64,000 nucleotides of DNA, taken from contig CAVWVF010000001.1 of assembly GCA_963758335.1 (NCBI GenBank), forward strand, positions 1,550,001 to 1,614,000. Reading direction: 5' to 3'. Below, in pieces: positions 34,894-47,436 of the stretch. The notes under the pieces are model-generated. The model was given only the letters and a program-made list of their open reading frames with translations. It did no database searches and was not told where the DNA came from. Position numbers and translations under genes: made by a program. Position 1 is the stretch's first letter; each line of letters starts with the position of its first letter. This stretch comes from Roseiarcus sp963758335 (GTDB lineage Bacteria > Pseudomonadota > Alphaproteobacteria > Rhizobiales > Beijerinckiaceae).

Positions 34894-36063
34894 CTAGAGT
34901 CGTTCAGACGAAATCCGCCGGAGCGCGCATCGCCCGTCCTCATGCCGGCCCCGTCCTACGCACCCGTTCGGTAAACCGCGCGCGTCGAAGGCGAACGACG
35001 GCTCTTCTCCCCGGTCCGTCTCCCGCGGTCGAAAGTTCGCCAGCGTCACGCCGACGAGACGCACCCCTTTCCGGGGCGGGAACACCGACCGGACGAGGCC
35101 GATCGCGATCTCATGAAGCCTGTCCTTTGTTTCGACCGGCGCTTCCAACGAGCGGCTGCGGGTCGATTGTTGAAAATCGGCCCATTTGATCTTGACGGTC
35201 ACGGTGCGTCCGCGCGCGCCGGTCTTTTCGCACCACGCCCAGACGTCGTCGGCCATCGCGAGCACGCCCGCCTCGATCCGGCTCGGATCGGTCAGATCCT
35301 CCAGAAAGGTCGTTTCCGATCCCGACGATTTTCGCTCGCGGTTGGGCTCAACCGGGCGATCGTCGAGGCCGCGCGCGACGCCGAAATACCAGTTCCCCGC
35401 CTTGCCGAAACGCTCCTGCAGGAAGGCGAGGCTCTGGCGGCGCAGGTCCGCCCCCGTCTCGATGCCGAGCGCGCGCATCTTGGCGGCCGTCACCGGACCC
35501 ACGCCGTGAAGCTTCTCCACCGGAAGCGTAGCCACGAAGGCTTCCCCCTCGTCGGGCATGATCGCGAATTGGCCGTTCGGCTTGCGATGATCCGACGCCA
35601 GCTTCGCCAGCAGCTTGTTGTAGGACACGCCGGCCGAGGCGGTGAGCCCGGTTTCCTCGCGGATGCGCGCCCTGATCTCCTTGGCGGTCGCCCAGGCGGT
35701 CGGTAGCCCCTTGAGATTGTCGGTCACGTCGAGGTGGGCCTCATCGAGGGACAGCGGCTCGACCAGCGGAGTGTAGTCTCTGAAGATCGCATGGATCTGC
35801 CGCGACACCGCGCGATAGACGTCGAACCTCGCGGCAACGAACACGAGCTCGGCGCACTTTCGCATCGCCGTCGTCGAAGGCATCGCCGAGCGCACCCCGA
35901 AGCGGCGCGCCTCGTAGCTCGCAGCCGCGACGACGCCGCGGCGGCCCGGGTGACCGACCGCGACCGGCCGCCCCGCGAGCGCAGGATCGTCGCGCTGTTC
36001 GACCGACGCATAGAAGGCGTCCATGTCGATGTGAATGATCTTGCGAATCCGCCCCTCGTCCAT
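34894..36063 (-). CDS. dinB: DNA polymerase IV (Y-family)
   Basis: 389 residues with IIHIDMDAFYASVEQRDDPA (first catalytic Asp), PLSLDEAHLDVTDN (second catalytic Asp-Glu), the helix-hairpin-helix segment EKLHGVGPVTAAKMRALGIE, and a little-finger domain (SSGSETTFLEDLTDPSRIEA, VRLVGVTLANF). It carries out error-prone bypass of DNA lesions. The length and motifs are normal. The last 20 or so residues are Arg-rich and may be a degraded end. It is divergent from lhr across a gap full of palindromes, so two DNA-repair-linked genes share one control region. No clear LexA box was found by eye. Confidence 0.9.
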   Translation of the reverse strand: MDEGRIRKIIHIDMDAFYASVEQRDDPALAGRPVAVGHPGRRGVVAAASYEARRFGVRSAMPSTTAMRKCAELVFVAARFDVYRAVSRQIHAIFRDYTPLVEPLSLDEAHLDVTDNLKGLPTAWATAKEIRARIREETGLTASAGVSYNKLLAKLASDHRKPNGQFAIMPDEGEAFVATLPVEKLHGVGPVTAAKMRALGIETGADLRRQSLAFLQERFGKAGNWYFGVARGLDDRPVEPNRERKSSGSETTFLEDLTDPSRIEAGVLAMADDVWAWCEKTGARGRTVTVKIKWADFQQSTRSRSLEAPVETKDRLHEIAIGLVRSVFPPRKGVRLVGVTLANFRPRETDRGEEPSFAFDARGLPNGCVGRGRHEDGRCALRRISSERL

Positions 36064-36238
36064 GCTGGACAGATTACCCGATCTGGAACATTATGAGAAC
36101 AGCCATCGCTTACCAATTCCCGCAACGATGCCCATATGGAAGCGCTTGTAACTGCCAAGTAGGACGCCGAGATTGCAGACCCCATTCCACGGTCCTCATC
36201 CTGAGGCGTCTTTCGCCGAAGGCGAAGGGCCTCGAAGG

Positions 36239-40685
<4,447 letters not shown>

Positions 40686-40775
40686 CCTGCGTTCTTGCGC
40701 GTCGCGCCGAGATGGTTGAAGAGCTTCGCGTGGAAACGCCGTCGCCCCGAACCATGACTTGAAGGACCGATCCCC

Positions 40776-41644
40776 ATGAAGGTCAACGACCTCGTCGCCA
40801 TCGACGTGCACACGCACGCGGAAGTCTCCTGCCGCCAGCCGGCCGACGCCTTGTGGCAGCCCTACGAGGACGCGGCGAACACGTATTTCAAGGCCGGCAA
40901 GCGCCCGACCATCGCCGAAACGATCGCCTATTACCGCGAGCGCAAGATCGGCCTCGTCATGTTCACCGTCGACAGCGAACATGAGATCGGAAACCGGCGC
41001 ATCCCGAACGAGGAGGTGGCGGAGGCGGCCGCAGCCAATTCCGACATGATGATCGCTTTCGCCTCGATCGATCCGCATAAGGGGAAGATGGGCGTGAGGG
41101 AGGCGCGCGCGCTGATCGAGGCGGGCGTGATCAAGGGCTTCAAGTTCCACCCGACGGTGCAGGGTGTTTCCCCAACGACCGCATCGCCTACGACCTCTAC
41201 GAGGTCATCGCCGAGCACAAGCTGCCGGCGGTCTTCCACAGCGGCCATTCCGGCATCGGCACGGGGATGCCCGGCGGCGGCGGGATGCAACTCAAGTATT
41301 CGAACCCGATCCACCTCGACGACGTCGCGGCCGACTTTCCCGACATGACGATCATCATCGCCCATCCCTCCTGGCCCTGGCAGGACGAGGGGCTGTCGGT
41401 CTGCCTGCACAAGCCGAACGTCTTTGTCGACCTTTCCGGCTGGAGCCCGAAATATTTTCCGCCGCAGCTCGTCCAGTACGCCAACAGCCAGCTCAAGACG
41501 AAGATGCTGTTCGGCTCGGACTTTCCCCTCAACGCGCCCGACCGCTGGATCAACGACTTCAAGGAGGCGGGGTTCAGGCCCGAGACGCACGATTTGATCT
41601 TGAAACAGAACGCGATCCGGGCGCTGAAGATCGCCGCGGACTAG
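40776..41644 (+). pseudogene. Amidohydrolase_2-family hydrolase, frameshifted
   Basis: The first part (LVAIDVHTHAEVSCRQPADA, GLVMFTVDSEHEIGNRRIPN, IAFASIDPHKGKMGVREARA, GFKFHPTVQG) holds the HxH metal site (DVHTHA). After a one-base shift at about 41166 the frame continues with NDRIAYDLYEVIAEHKLPAV, FHSGHSGIG, IIIAHPSWPWQDEGLSVCLH and LFGSDFPLNAPDRWINDF (metal Asp in GSDFP). The site GGTGTTTCCCCAACG lacks one base to read FFPND. The full length, about 290 residues, suits the amidohydrolase-related metal-dependent hydrolases and decarboxylases. It starts the small operon that includes the next two genes. Confidence 0.8.
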
Positions 41645-41657
41645 CCGCCTCGCAAGG

Positions 41658-42467
41658 ATGAAAGCGTTTTCCTGGGCCGCCGGCGCCGCCGGCGCTCTCG
41701 TCGCCGACGGCAAGCGGCTCGAGGCGGCGGCTTACGGCCCCGCGCCGAGCGCCGCCCCGACCGTCGTCATGCTGCACGAGGGTCTCGGCTGCGTCGCGCT
41801 CTGGCGCGATTTTCCGCAAAAACTCGCCGCCGCGACCGGTCTCGGCGTGTTCGCCTACTCGCGCGCCGGCTACGGCCGCTCCGATCCGGTCGAGCTGCCG
41901 CGTCCGCTCGATTACATGACCCGCGAAGCGCGGTTCAGCCTGCCGCAGGTTCTCGACGCCATCGGCTTTCGGCGCGGCGTCCTCATCGGCCACAGCGACG
42001 GCGCCTCGATCGCCGCGATCTACGCGGGCGAGCACGCGAACGAGCGGGTGAAGGGCCTCGTCCTGATCGCGCCACATGTTTTTACCGAGCCGCACGGCCT
42101 CGCCTCGATCGCCGAGGCGAAGCGCGCCTACGAGAGCGGAGACTTGCGCGCCAAGCTCGCGAAATATCACCGCCACGTCGACAGCGCCTTTCTCGGCTGG
42201 AACGGCGCATGGCTCGATCCGGGCTTCAAAGCATGGAACATCGAGGCATTCGTCGACCACTGGCGGATCCCTTCGCTCCTGATCCACGGCGGGGACGACC
42301 AATACGGGACGATTGCTCAAGTTCGCGCCATCGAAGCGCGGACGCCCGCGCCGGTCGCAAGCCTCGTCCTCGACGGCTGCCGTCACTCGCCGCACCTCGA
42401 GCGGCCCCAGGAGACGCTCGGCGCGGCGGCGAAGTTCTGCATGAAGGTTCTCGAAAAGGCTCGATGA
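41658..42467 (+). CDS. Alpha/beta hydrolase
   Basis: 269 residues with the alpha/beta-hydrolase fold. The oxyanion strand is VVMLHEGLGCVALWRDFPQK, the nucleophile elbow GHSDGAS is at about residue 113, the acid Asp is in LLIHGGDDQYG, and the His is in DGCRHSPHLE. It begins 14 bases after the amidohydrolase gene and its stop overlaps the next start (ATGA), so the three genes are co-expressed. It probably hydrolyses an ester, lactone or C-C bond in the same degradative route. The substrate is unknown. Confidence 0.85.
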   Translation: MKAFSWAAGAAGALVADGKRLEAAAYGPAPSAAPTVVMLHEGLGCVALWRDFPQKLAAATGLGVFAYSRAGYGRSDPVELPRPLDYMTREARFSLPQVLDAIGFRRGVLIGHSDGASIAAIYAGEHANERVKGLVLIAPHVFTEPHGLASIAEAKRAYESGDLRAKLAKYHRHVDSAFLGWNGAWLDPGFKAWNIEAFVDHWRIPSLLIHGGDDQYGTIAQVRAIEARTPAPVASLVLDGCRHSPHLERPQETLGAAAKFCMKVLEKAR

Positions 42468-43510
42468 CGATGCTCGCAGCGCGCATTCACGGGCATGGCG
42501 GCAACGAAGTGTTGCGGCTGGACGAAATCCCAATTCCCGCACGAAAGTCAGGCGAGGTCCGCGTCCGCATGGTCGCGGGCGGTCTCAATCGCGTCGACCT
42601 CTACATGCGCAACAGCGGCGCGGGCATCACCCATCGGCTGCCGATCATCCTCGGGCTCGACGGAGCCGGTTTGATCGAGGAGGCAGACGAAAGCGCCCCC
42701 TACCGCGCGGGCGACCCGGTCGTCATCTATCCTGGTCAGCCGTGCGAAACCTGCGAATTCTGCCGACGGGGCGAAGAGGTTCTGTGCACGCGAGGGCGGA
42801 TTTTCGGCGAGCAGGTCGACGGGACCTTCCCCGAATTTGTGTGCGCGCCGGTCGGAAGCGTGATGCGCAAGCCCGACTCGCTCGATTTTGTTCAGGCGGC
42901 GTCCCTCAGCGTCGCCTGGCTCACGGCGTGGAGAATGATCGCGACGAAAGCGCGCCTCAAGCCGGGCGAGTCGGTCCTCATCTTTGGCGTCGGCGGCTCG
43001 GTTTCGCTCGCGGCGACGCAAATCGCGAACGCGATCGGCGCACGAACGACCGTCACCTCGCGCGACGCGACGAAGCTCGAACGGGCGCGTGCCTTCGGCG
43101 CGGCGGAGACGGTCCACGATATGGGCGGAAACGTCGTCGACCGCGTCATGGAGATCACGGGGAAGCGTGGCGTCGATGTCGTCATCGAGAATGTCGGCAA
43201 GGCGGTCTGGCCCGCAGCGATGCGCGCGCTCGTGCGCGGCGGTCGCCTCGTCACCTGCGGCGCGACGACCGGCGACGACCCGTCCGCCGACCTACGCCGG
43301 CTCTTCATCCGGCAGCTGCAGATTTTCGGCTCGACGCTCGGCACGCGGGCGGAATTCGCCGATATGATCGGCTTCATCGAAGAGAAGCGCCTCACGCCGC
43401 ACATCGACCAGGTCCTCCCGCTCGCCGACATCCACGCGGCGCTCGACCGGCTGGAGTCGGGCCGCCAGTTCGGTAAGATCGGCCTCACGATCGGCGAGGG
43501 CGGAAATTAA
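42464..43510 (+). CDS. Zinc-type alcohol dehydrogenase/quinone reductase (MDR)
   Basis: About 348 residues of the medium-chain dehydrogenase family. It has a GroES-like domain (ILGLDGAGLIEEADESAPYR), a structural-zinc-type cysteine cluster (PGQPCETCEFCRRGEEVLCT) and a nucleotide fold (SVLIFGVGGSVSLAATQIAN). The usual GHE catalytic-zinc motif is replaced by GLDGAG, as in many quinone-oxidoreductase-like members, so it may not be a true zinc alcohol dehydrogenase. The ATG overlaps the stop of the upstream hydrolase by four bases. The 3' end is followed at once by a long palindrome that may act as a terminator between this gene and msrA. Confidence 0.85.
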   Translation: MTMLAARIHGHGGNEVLRLDEIPIPARKSGEVRVRMVAGGLNRVDLYMRNSGAGITHRLPIILGLDGAGLIEEADESAPYRAGDPVVIYPGQPCETCEFCRRGEEVLCTRGRIFGEQVDGTFPEFVCAPVGSVMRKPDSLDFVQAASLSVAWLTAWRMIATKARLKPGESVLIFGVGGSVSLAATQIANAIGARTTVTSRDATKLERARAFGAAETVHDMGGNVVDRVMEITGKRGVDVVIENVGKAVWPAAMRALVRGGRLVTCGATTGDDPSADLRRLFIRQLQIFGSTLGTRAEFADMIGFIEEKRLTPHIDQVLPLADIHAALDRLESGRQFGKIGLTIGEGGN

Positions 43511-43527
43511 ATTCGACAAGGCCTGTG

Positions 43528-43619
43528 GTCATTGCGAGCGAAGCGAAGCAATCCAGGGGCGACAGCCGCAGTCCTGCGGTGCGCTGGATTGCTTCGTCGC
43601 TTCGCTTCTCGCAATGATG
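43528..43619. repeat. Long palindrome between convergent genes
   Basis: GTCATTGCGAGCGAAGCGAA + GCAATCCAG on the left pairs with CTGGATTGCTTCG ... CTTCTCGCAATGAT on the right, with a GCCGCAGTCCTGCGG inner stem. It lies between the convergent dehydrogenase gene and msrA. The msrA reading frame runs through it. Confidence 0.85.
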
Positions 43620-44344
43620 GCGCACCCTTGCCACGACCGCGCCCCCACGAGAACCGGGTCGGCACGATAGAGATCCAGAAACAGACGCTTGAGGGCCTCG
43701 ATCTTCGGCAGGTCGTTGATCACGATATACGGGTAGCCCTGATTTTTCGCCAGAAAGTCCTGGTGGTAGTCCTCGGCGGGATAGAAGGTTTTGCCCGGCT
43801 CGACCGTCGTGACGATCGGCGCGCCGAACGCGTGCGCCTTGTCGAGCTCAGCGATATAGGCCTTCGCCACCCGGGCCTGGTCGCTGGTCTGCGGGAAGAT
43901 CGCCGAGCGATATTGCGTACCCTCGTCCGGGCCCTGGCTGTTGAGCTCGGTCGGATCGTGGGCGACGGAGAAGAAGATCTGCAGGATTTTCCCGTAACTG
44001 ATCTTGTGCGGGTCGTAGGTGATCCGCACCGATTCCGCATGGCCCGTGTCGCCCCGGCTGGTCATGTCGTAGTGCGCGGTCGCCGCGGCGCCGCCGTCGT
44101 AGCCCGAGACCGCGCTCGCCACGCCATCGACATGCTGGAACACGCCCTGGACGCCCCAGAAGCATCCTCCGGCGACCACGGCGACCTCGGGACCCGCGCC
44201 GCCGGCCGGCTCGTCGACCGCGGGCGGAGGGATTCTTCGCGCCTCCTCGGCGGTCGAGGGCGACGCTGTGAAGTGGGCAAGAGCGGTCAGGCCGGCGATC
44301 GTCAACGCCGCGAGGCCGAAGCGGGGCGTGAATGACGAGATCAT
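43529..44344 (-). CDS. msrA: Exported peptide methionine sulfoxide reductase
   Basis: A signal-peptide-like N-terminus (MISSFTPRFGLAALTIAGLT, then ALAHFTASPSTAEE) precedes an MsrA domain. It has the catalytic Cys in VVAGGCFWGVQGVFQHVDGV, GYDGG, ESVRITYDPHKISYGKIL, EGTQYRSAIF and AEDYHQDFLAKN. It should repair methionine-S-sulfoxide in exported proteins. The domain ends near LYRADPVLVGA. The last 27 residues (ARSEATKQSSAPQDCGCRPW, IASLRSQ) are encoded by the palindromic repeat at 43528-43619, so the native stop has been replaced. The tail adds two cysteines. Confidence 0.85.
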   Translation of the reverse strand: MISSFTPRFGLAALTIAGLTALAHFTASPSTAEEARRIPPPAVDEPAGGAGPEVAVVAGGCFWGVQGVFQHVDGVASAVSGYDGGAAATAHYDMTSRGDTGHAESVRITYDPHKISYGKILQIFFSVAHDPTELNSQGPDEGTQYRSAIFPQTSDQARVAKAYIAELDKAHAFGAPIVTTVEPGKTFYPAEDYHQDFLAKNQGYPYIVINDLPKIEALKRLFLDLYRADPVLVGARSWQGCAIIARSEATKQSSAPQDCGCRPWIASLRSQ

Positions 44345-44717
44345 TGATTATCTCCCTCAATCGGCTGGCGAGCCGAGCGTCGCGGCCCGGCGCCTCCGCC
44401 GACTATTCGCGCTCGGCGCCGCGCGCGTTACATCTCCGAACGCCTCTTATCGCGCATGCGGTCGCGGCGCCCCCTCCACCGCCCTTCGGGCGGTCCCCCT
44501 CCGCGTCGCTTCGTGGGGGAGGAAAGCCGCGGCGTCGCCTTATCCTCCCCTGCGCTTGAAAAGCGCGGGGGAGGGGGACCACGCGAAACGTGGCGGAGGG
44601 GGAAGCCAAACCACTTTTGATCTAAAGCCATTGCCCTCGGGTCGCCGCGTCCGCCTCTTTGCGCGGCCCGTCAAATGGCATAAGCATCGCTCGTGATTTT
44701 TTGAGGGAGGAAATGCG
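44345..44717. repeat. Intergenic region with GGGGGAGG inverted repeats
   Basis: No gene is supported. From about 44462 to 44616 are two inverted blocks: CCCCCTCCACCGCCCTTCGG with GTCCCCCTCCGCGTCGCTTC, and CTTATCCTCCCCTGCGCTTG with GCGCGGGGGAGGGGGACCAC. They belong to another palindrome family of this genome. The last 30 bases hold the GGAGG Shine-Dalgarno for the next gene. Confidence 0.6.
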
Positions 44718-46793
44718 GTGTCGTCCATCAATCCGGTCGCCGATCTGACAATCGACGGGGACGTGGCGACGGTCACGATCAACTCGCCGCCGGTCAATGC
44801 GCTCTCCCAGGCCGTCCGCGACGGCCTGAAGCGGGGCGTCGAGGCGGCCGAGGCCAACCCCTCGGTCAAGGCGATCGTCATCCTCTGCGCCGGGCGCACC
44901 TTCATCGCCGGCGCCGACATTGCCGAATTCGGCAAGCCGCCCGCCGCGCCCCATCTCCCCGACGTGCTCGATACGATCGAGAACGCCTCGAAGCCGGTTG
45001 TCGCGGCGCTGCACGGGACGGCGCTCGGCGGCGGGTTCGAAGTCGCGCTGACCGCCCATTACCGCATCGCCGTCCCCTCGGCCAAATGCGGCCTGCCTGA
45101 AATCAAGCTCGGCCTCATTCCCGGCGCCAGCGGCACGCAGCGCCTGCCCCGGCTCATCGGCGTCGAGCAGGCGCTCGACGTCATCCTGTCGGGGACGCCT
45201 TTTGGCGCGCGCGAGGCTAAGGAATGGGGGATCGTCGACGAGCTCGCCGAGGAAGGCAAGCTGCATGAGTTTGCGATTCGCTTTGCGCGGCGTCTCATCG
45301 CCGAGAAGGCTCCGCTGAAGAAAGCGCGCGACCGCTTCGAGAAGCTCGAGCCGGCGCGGGGCCATCCCGAGATTTTCGAGGCGATCCGCAAGGTGAACGC
45401 GCGAAAGTTCCGCGGTTTCCAAGCGTGGCTGAAAGCGATCGAGTCGGTGAAGAACGCGGTCGACCTGCCGTTCGATGAAGGCGTCGTGAAGGAGCGCGAG
45501 ATGTTCATGGCGCTGCTCAAGACCACCCAATCCAAGGCGCAGCGGCATGTGTTCTTCGCCGAGCGGCAGGCGGCGAAGATCGCCGACATCGGCCCGGATG
45601 TGCCGATGAAGCCGATCCGCAGCGTCGGCGTGATCGGGGCCGGCACGATGGGCGGCGGCATCGCGATGAATTTCCTGTCCGCCGGCATCCCCGTGACCAT
45701 CGTCGAGACGGCGAAGGAGGCACTCGACCGCGGCGTCGCCGTCATGCGCCGCAATTACGAGAACACCGCAAGGAAGGGCCGCCTGACCATGGCCGAGGTC
45801 GACGAGCGCATGGGCAGGCTCGCGCCGACGCTCGACTTCGGCGCGCTCTCTCAGGCCGATCTCGTGACCGAGGCGGTCTATGAGAACATGGACCTCAAGA
45901 AGAGCGTGTTCGAACGGCTCGACGGCGTGGCGAAGGAAGGCGCCATTCTCGCCTCCAACACCTCCTATCTCGACATCGACGAGATCGCGGCGAAGACGAA
46001 GCGGCCCGAGGACGTGCTCGGCATGCACTTTTTCTCGCCGGCCAATGTGATGCGGCTGCTCGAGATCGTGCGCGGCGCGAAGACGTCGAAGTCGACCCTG
46101 GCGACGATCGCCTCTCTCGCGCCGAAGATCGGCAAGGTCGGGGTGGTGGTCGGCGTCGCTCATGGCTTCGTCGGCAACCGGATGCTCGCTCAGCGCCAGC
46201 GCGAGGCGATGAAGCTCATCCTCGAAGGCGCGACGCCGTGGGACGTCGACCGCGTGCTCGTCGATTTCGGCATGCCGATGGGCCCCTTCGCGATGAGCGA
46301 CCTCGCCGGGCTCGACATCGGCTGGTCGGCCGAGACGTCGAAGCGCTCGACCATCCGCGAGATCCTGTGCGAGGAGGGCCGGCGCGGCCAGAAGACCGGC
46401 GCGGGCTTCTACGACTTCGACGAGGCGCGCAACGCTAAACCCTCGGCGTATGTCGAAAAAATCATCCGCGACTTCGCCGCCGCGAAGGGCGTCGACGAGC
46501 GCACGATCGCCGACACCGAGATCCTCGAGCGCTGCACCTATCCGATGATCAACGAGGGCGCGAAGATTCTGGAGGAGGGCAAGGCGCAGCGCGCCTCCGA
46601 CATCGACATCGTCTGGATCTACGGCTATGGCTGGCCCGTCTATCGCGGCGGCCCGATGTTCTACGCCGACACGGTCGGGCTGAAGACGGTGCTGGCGAAG
46701 CTCAAGGAGTTCGAGGCCAGGTTCGGCGAGGACTTCAAGCCGGCGCCGCTGCTGGAAAAACTCGCGGCCGACGGCGGCTCGTTTTCGCGGTGA
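44718..46793 (+). CDS. Bifunctional enoyl-CoA hydratase / 3-hydroxyacyl-CoA dehydrogenase
   Basis: 691 residues. The N-terminal crotonase domain has the oxyanion segments IAGADIAEFG and LHGTALGGGFEVALTAHYRI and the Glu in GLPEIKLGLIPGASGTQRLP. A Rossmann NAD domain from about residue 297 has SVGVIGAGTMGGGIAMNFLS, ILASNTSYLDIDEIA and LGMHFFSPANVMRLLEIV. Two C-terminal 3HCDH domains follow (VGVAHGFVGNRMLAQRQREA, YGYGWPVYRGGPMFYADTVG). It catalyses the hydration and oxidation steps of beta-oxidation. The start is GTG at 44718, seven bases after a GGAGG site; the nearby ATG is out of frame. A thiolase gene lies downstream, beyond a DUF559 gene. Confidence 0.9.
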   Translation: MSSINPVADLTIDGDVATVTINSPPVNALSQAVRDGLKRGVEAAEANPSVKAIVILCAGRTFIAGADIAEFGKPPAAPHLPDVLDTIENASKPVVAALHGTALGGGFEVALTAHYRIAVPSAKCGLPEIKLGLIPGASGTQRLPRLIGVEQALDVILSGTPFGAREAKEWGIVDELAEEGKLHEFAIRFARRLIAEKAPLKKARDRFEKLEPARGHPEIFEAIRKVNARKFRGFQAWLKAIESVKNAVDLPFDEGVVKEREMFMALLKTTQSKAQRHVFFAERQAAKIADIGPDVPMKPIRSVGVIGAGTMGGGIAMNFLSAGIPVTIVETAKEALDRGVAVMRRNYENTARKGRLTMAEVDERMGRLAPTLDFGALSQADLVTEAVYENMDLKKSVFERLDGVAKEGAILASNTSYLDIDEIAAKTKRPEDVLGMHFFSPANVMRLLEIVRGAKTSKSTLATIASLAPKIGKVGVVVGVAHGFVGNRMLAQRQREAMKLILEGATPWDVDRVLVDFGMPMGPFAMSDLAGLDIGWSAETSKRSTIREILCEEGRRGQKTGAGFYDFDEARNAKPSAYVEKIIRDFAAAKGVDERTIADTEILERCTYPMINEGAKILEEGKAQRASDIDIVWIYGYGWPVYRGGPMFYADTVGLKTVLAKLKEFEARFGEDFKPAPLLEKLAADGGSFSR

Positions 46794-46816
46794 TCATCCG
46801 TAATCAACTCGGACCG

Positions 46817-46966
46817 ATGAAAACCATTGTTTTCACAGCCGCACGCGCGATGGCGATACCGGCCTTTGGCGCGACCGCGCAGGACCCCCTTCCCCCTCGG
46901 GGGGAAGGTGGCGCGCCGGAGGCGCGACGGATGAGGGTGAAGCCGCTGCGTCAGGGGGGCTTATGA
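46817..46966 (+). pseudogene. Truncated exported-protein leader
   Basis: A 49-codon frame begins with a convincing signal peptide (MKTIVFTAARAMAIPAFGAT + AQDP). It then turns into the translation of a palindromic repeat (LPPRGEGGAPEARRMRV) and stops in overlap with the DUF559 start (TTATGA). This looks like the 5' end of an exported-protein gene cut by arrival of the repeat and the DUF559 gene. I do not see the rest of the gene nearby. Confidence 0.4.
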
Positions 46967-47425
46967 AGACGGACCTGGGCGTCTCCTCGAATCAGCGCGC
47001 CCGCGCCCGAGCGATGCGCGGCGCGCCCACCGACGCCGAACGTCGCCTCTGGTGCCTCCTGCGTGATCGCCGCCTGAGTGGCCTCAAGTTTCGCAGGCAG
47101 GTTCCAGTCGGACCCTACATTGTCGACTTCCTTTGCGTCGATGCGAAGCTCATCGTCGACGCCGACGGTTCGCAGCACGCGGAGACCGCCCGCGACGAAG
47201 TCCGCGACGCCTATCTCGCCCGTCTGGGCTCGAAGGTGCTTCGCTTCTGGAACCATGAGGTGTTGCGGAATCGCGAGAGCGTGCTCGATGCGATTCTCGC
47301 GCATGTAAGTCTCCTTTGTGAGACTGACCCTCATCCGGCGCTCCGCGCCACCTCCTCCCAGAGGGAGAAGGGTTTCGCCAACCTCCCGCCTGCAGAAGAG
47401 GGACGGGGTGAGGGCGACAAGCCAT
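46888..47425. repeat. Inverted palindromic repeats bracketing the DUF559 gene
   Basis: The left arm (about 46888-46940) reads CCTTCCCCCTCGGGGGGAAG, then GGTGGCGCGCCGGAGGCGCG and ACGGATGAGGGTG. The right arm (about 47331-47425) reads CTCATCCGGCGCTCCGCGCC, then ACCTCCTCCCAGAGGGAGAA and GGGTTTCG ... GAGGGACGGGGTGAGGG. The two arms are inverted relative to each other. The coding sequence between them runs into the right arm. Confidence 0.65.
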
Positions 47426-47427
47426 AG
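46963..47427 (+). CDS. DUF559 endonuclease-like protein
   Basis: 154 residues. The first 115 form a DUF559 domain (Vsr/restriction-endonuclease-like fold): ARAMRGAPTDAERRLWCLLR, GLKFRRQVPVGPYIVDFLCV, AKLIVDADGSQHAE, and LGSKVLRFWNHEVLRNRESV. The Glu-Asp-Asp/Gln pattern expected of the fold (E in TDAERRLW, D in IVDFLC, D..Q in DADGSQH) is present. Its function in bacteria is not established. The last 35 or so residues (DPHPALRATSSQREKGFANL) are encoded by a palindromic repeat and are unlikely to matter. It lies between beta-oxidation genes without obvious functional link. Confidence 0.75.
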   Translation: MKTDLGVSSNQRARARAMRGAPTDAERRLWCLLRDRRLSGLKFRRQVPVGPYIVDFLCVDAKLIVDADGSQHAETARDEVRDAYLARLGSKVLRFWNHEVLRNRESVLDAILAHVSLLCETDPHPALRATSSQREKGFANLPPAEEGRGEGDKP

Positions 47428-47436
47428 GAGTTCCCC

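Noticed and set aside
43528..43619. Long palindrome as a simple terminator
   Set aside because: It lies between convergent genes and could stop transcription, but the same sequence occurs at other sites, including upstream of genes, and it lacks a T tract, so it is listed as a repeat.
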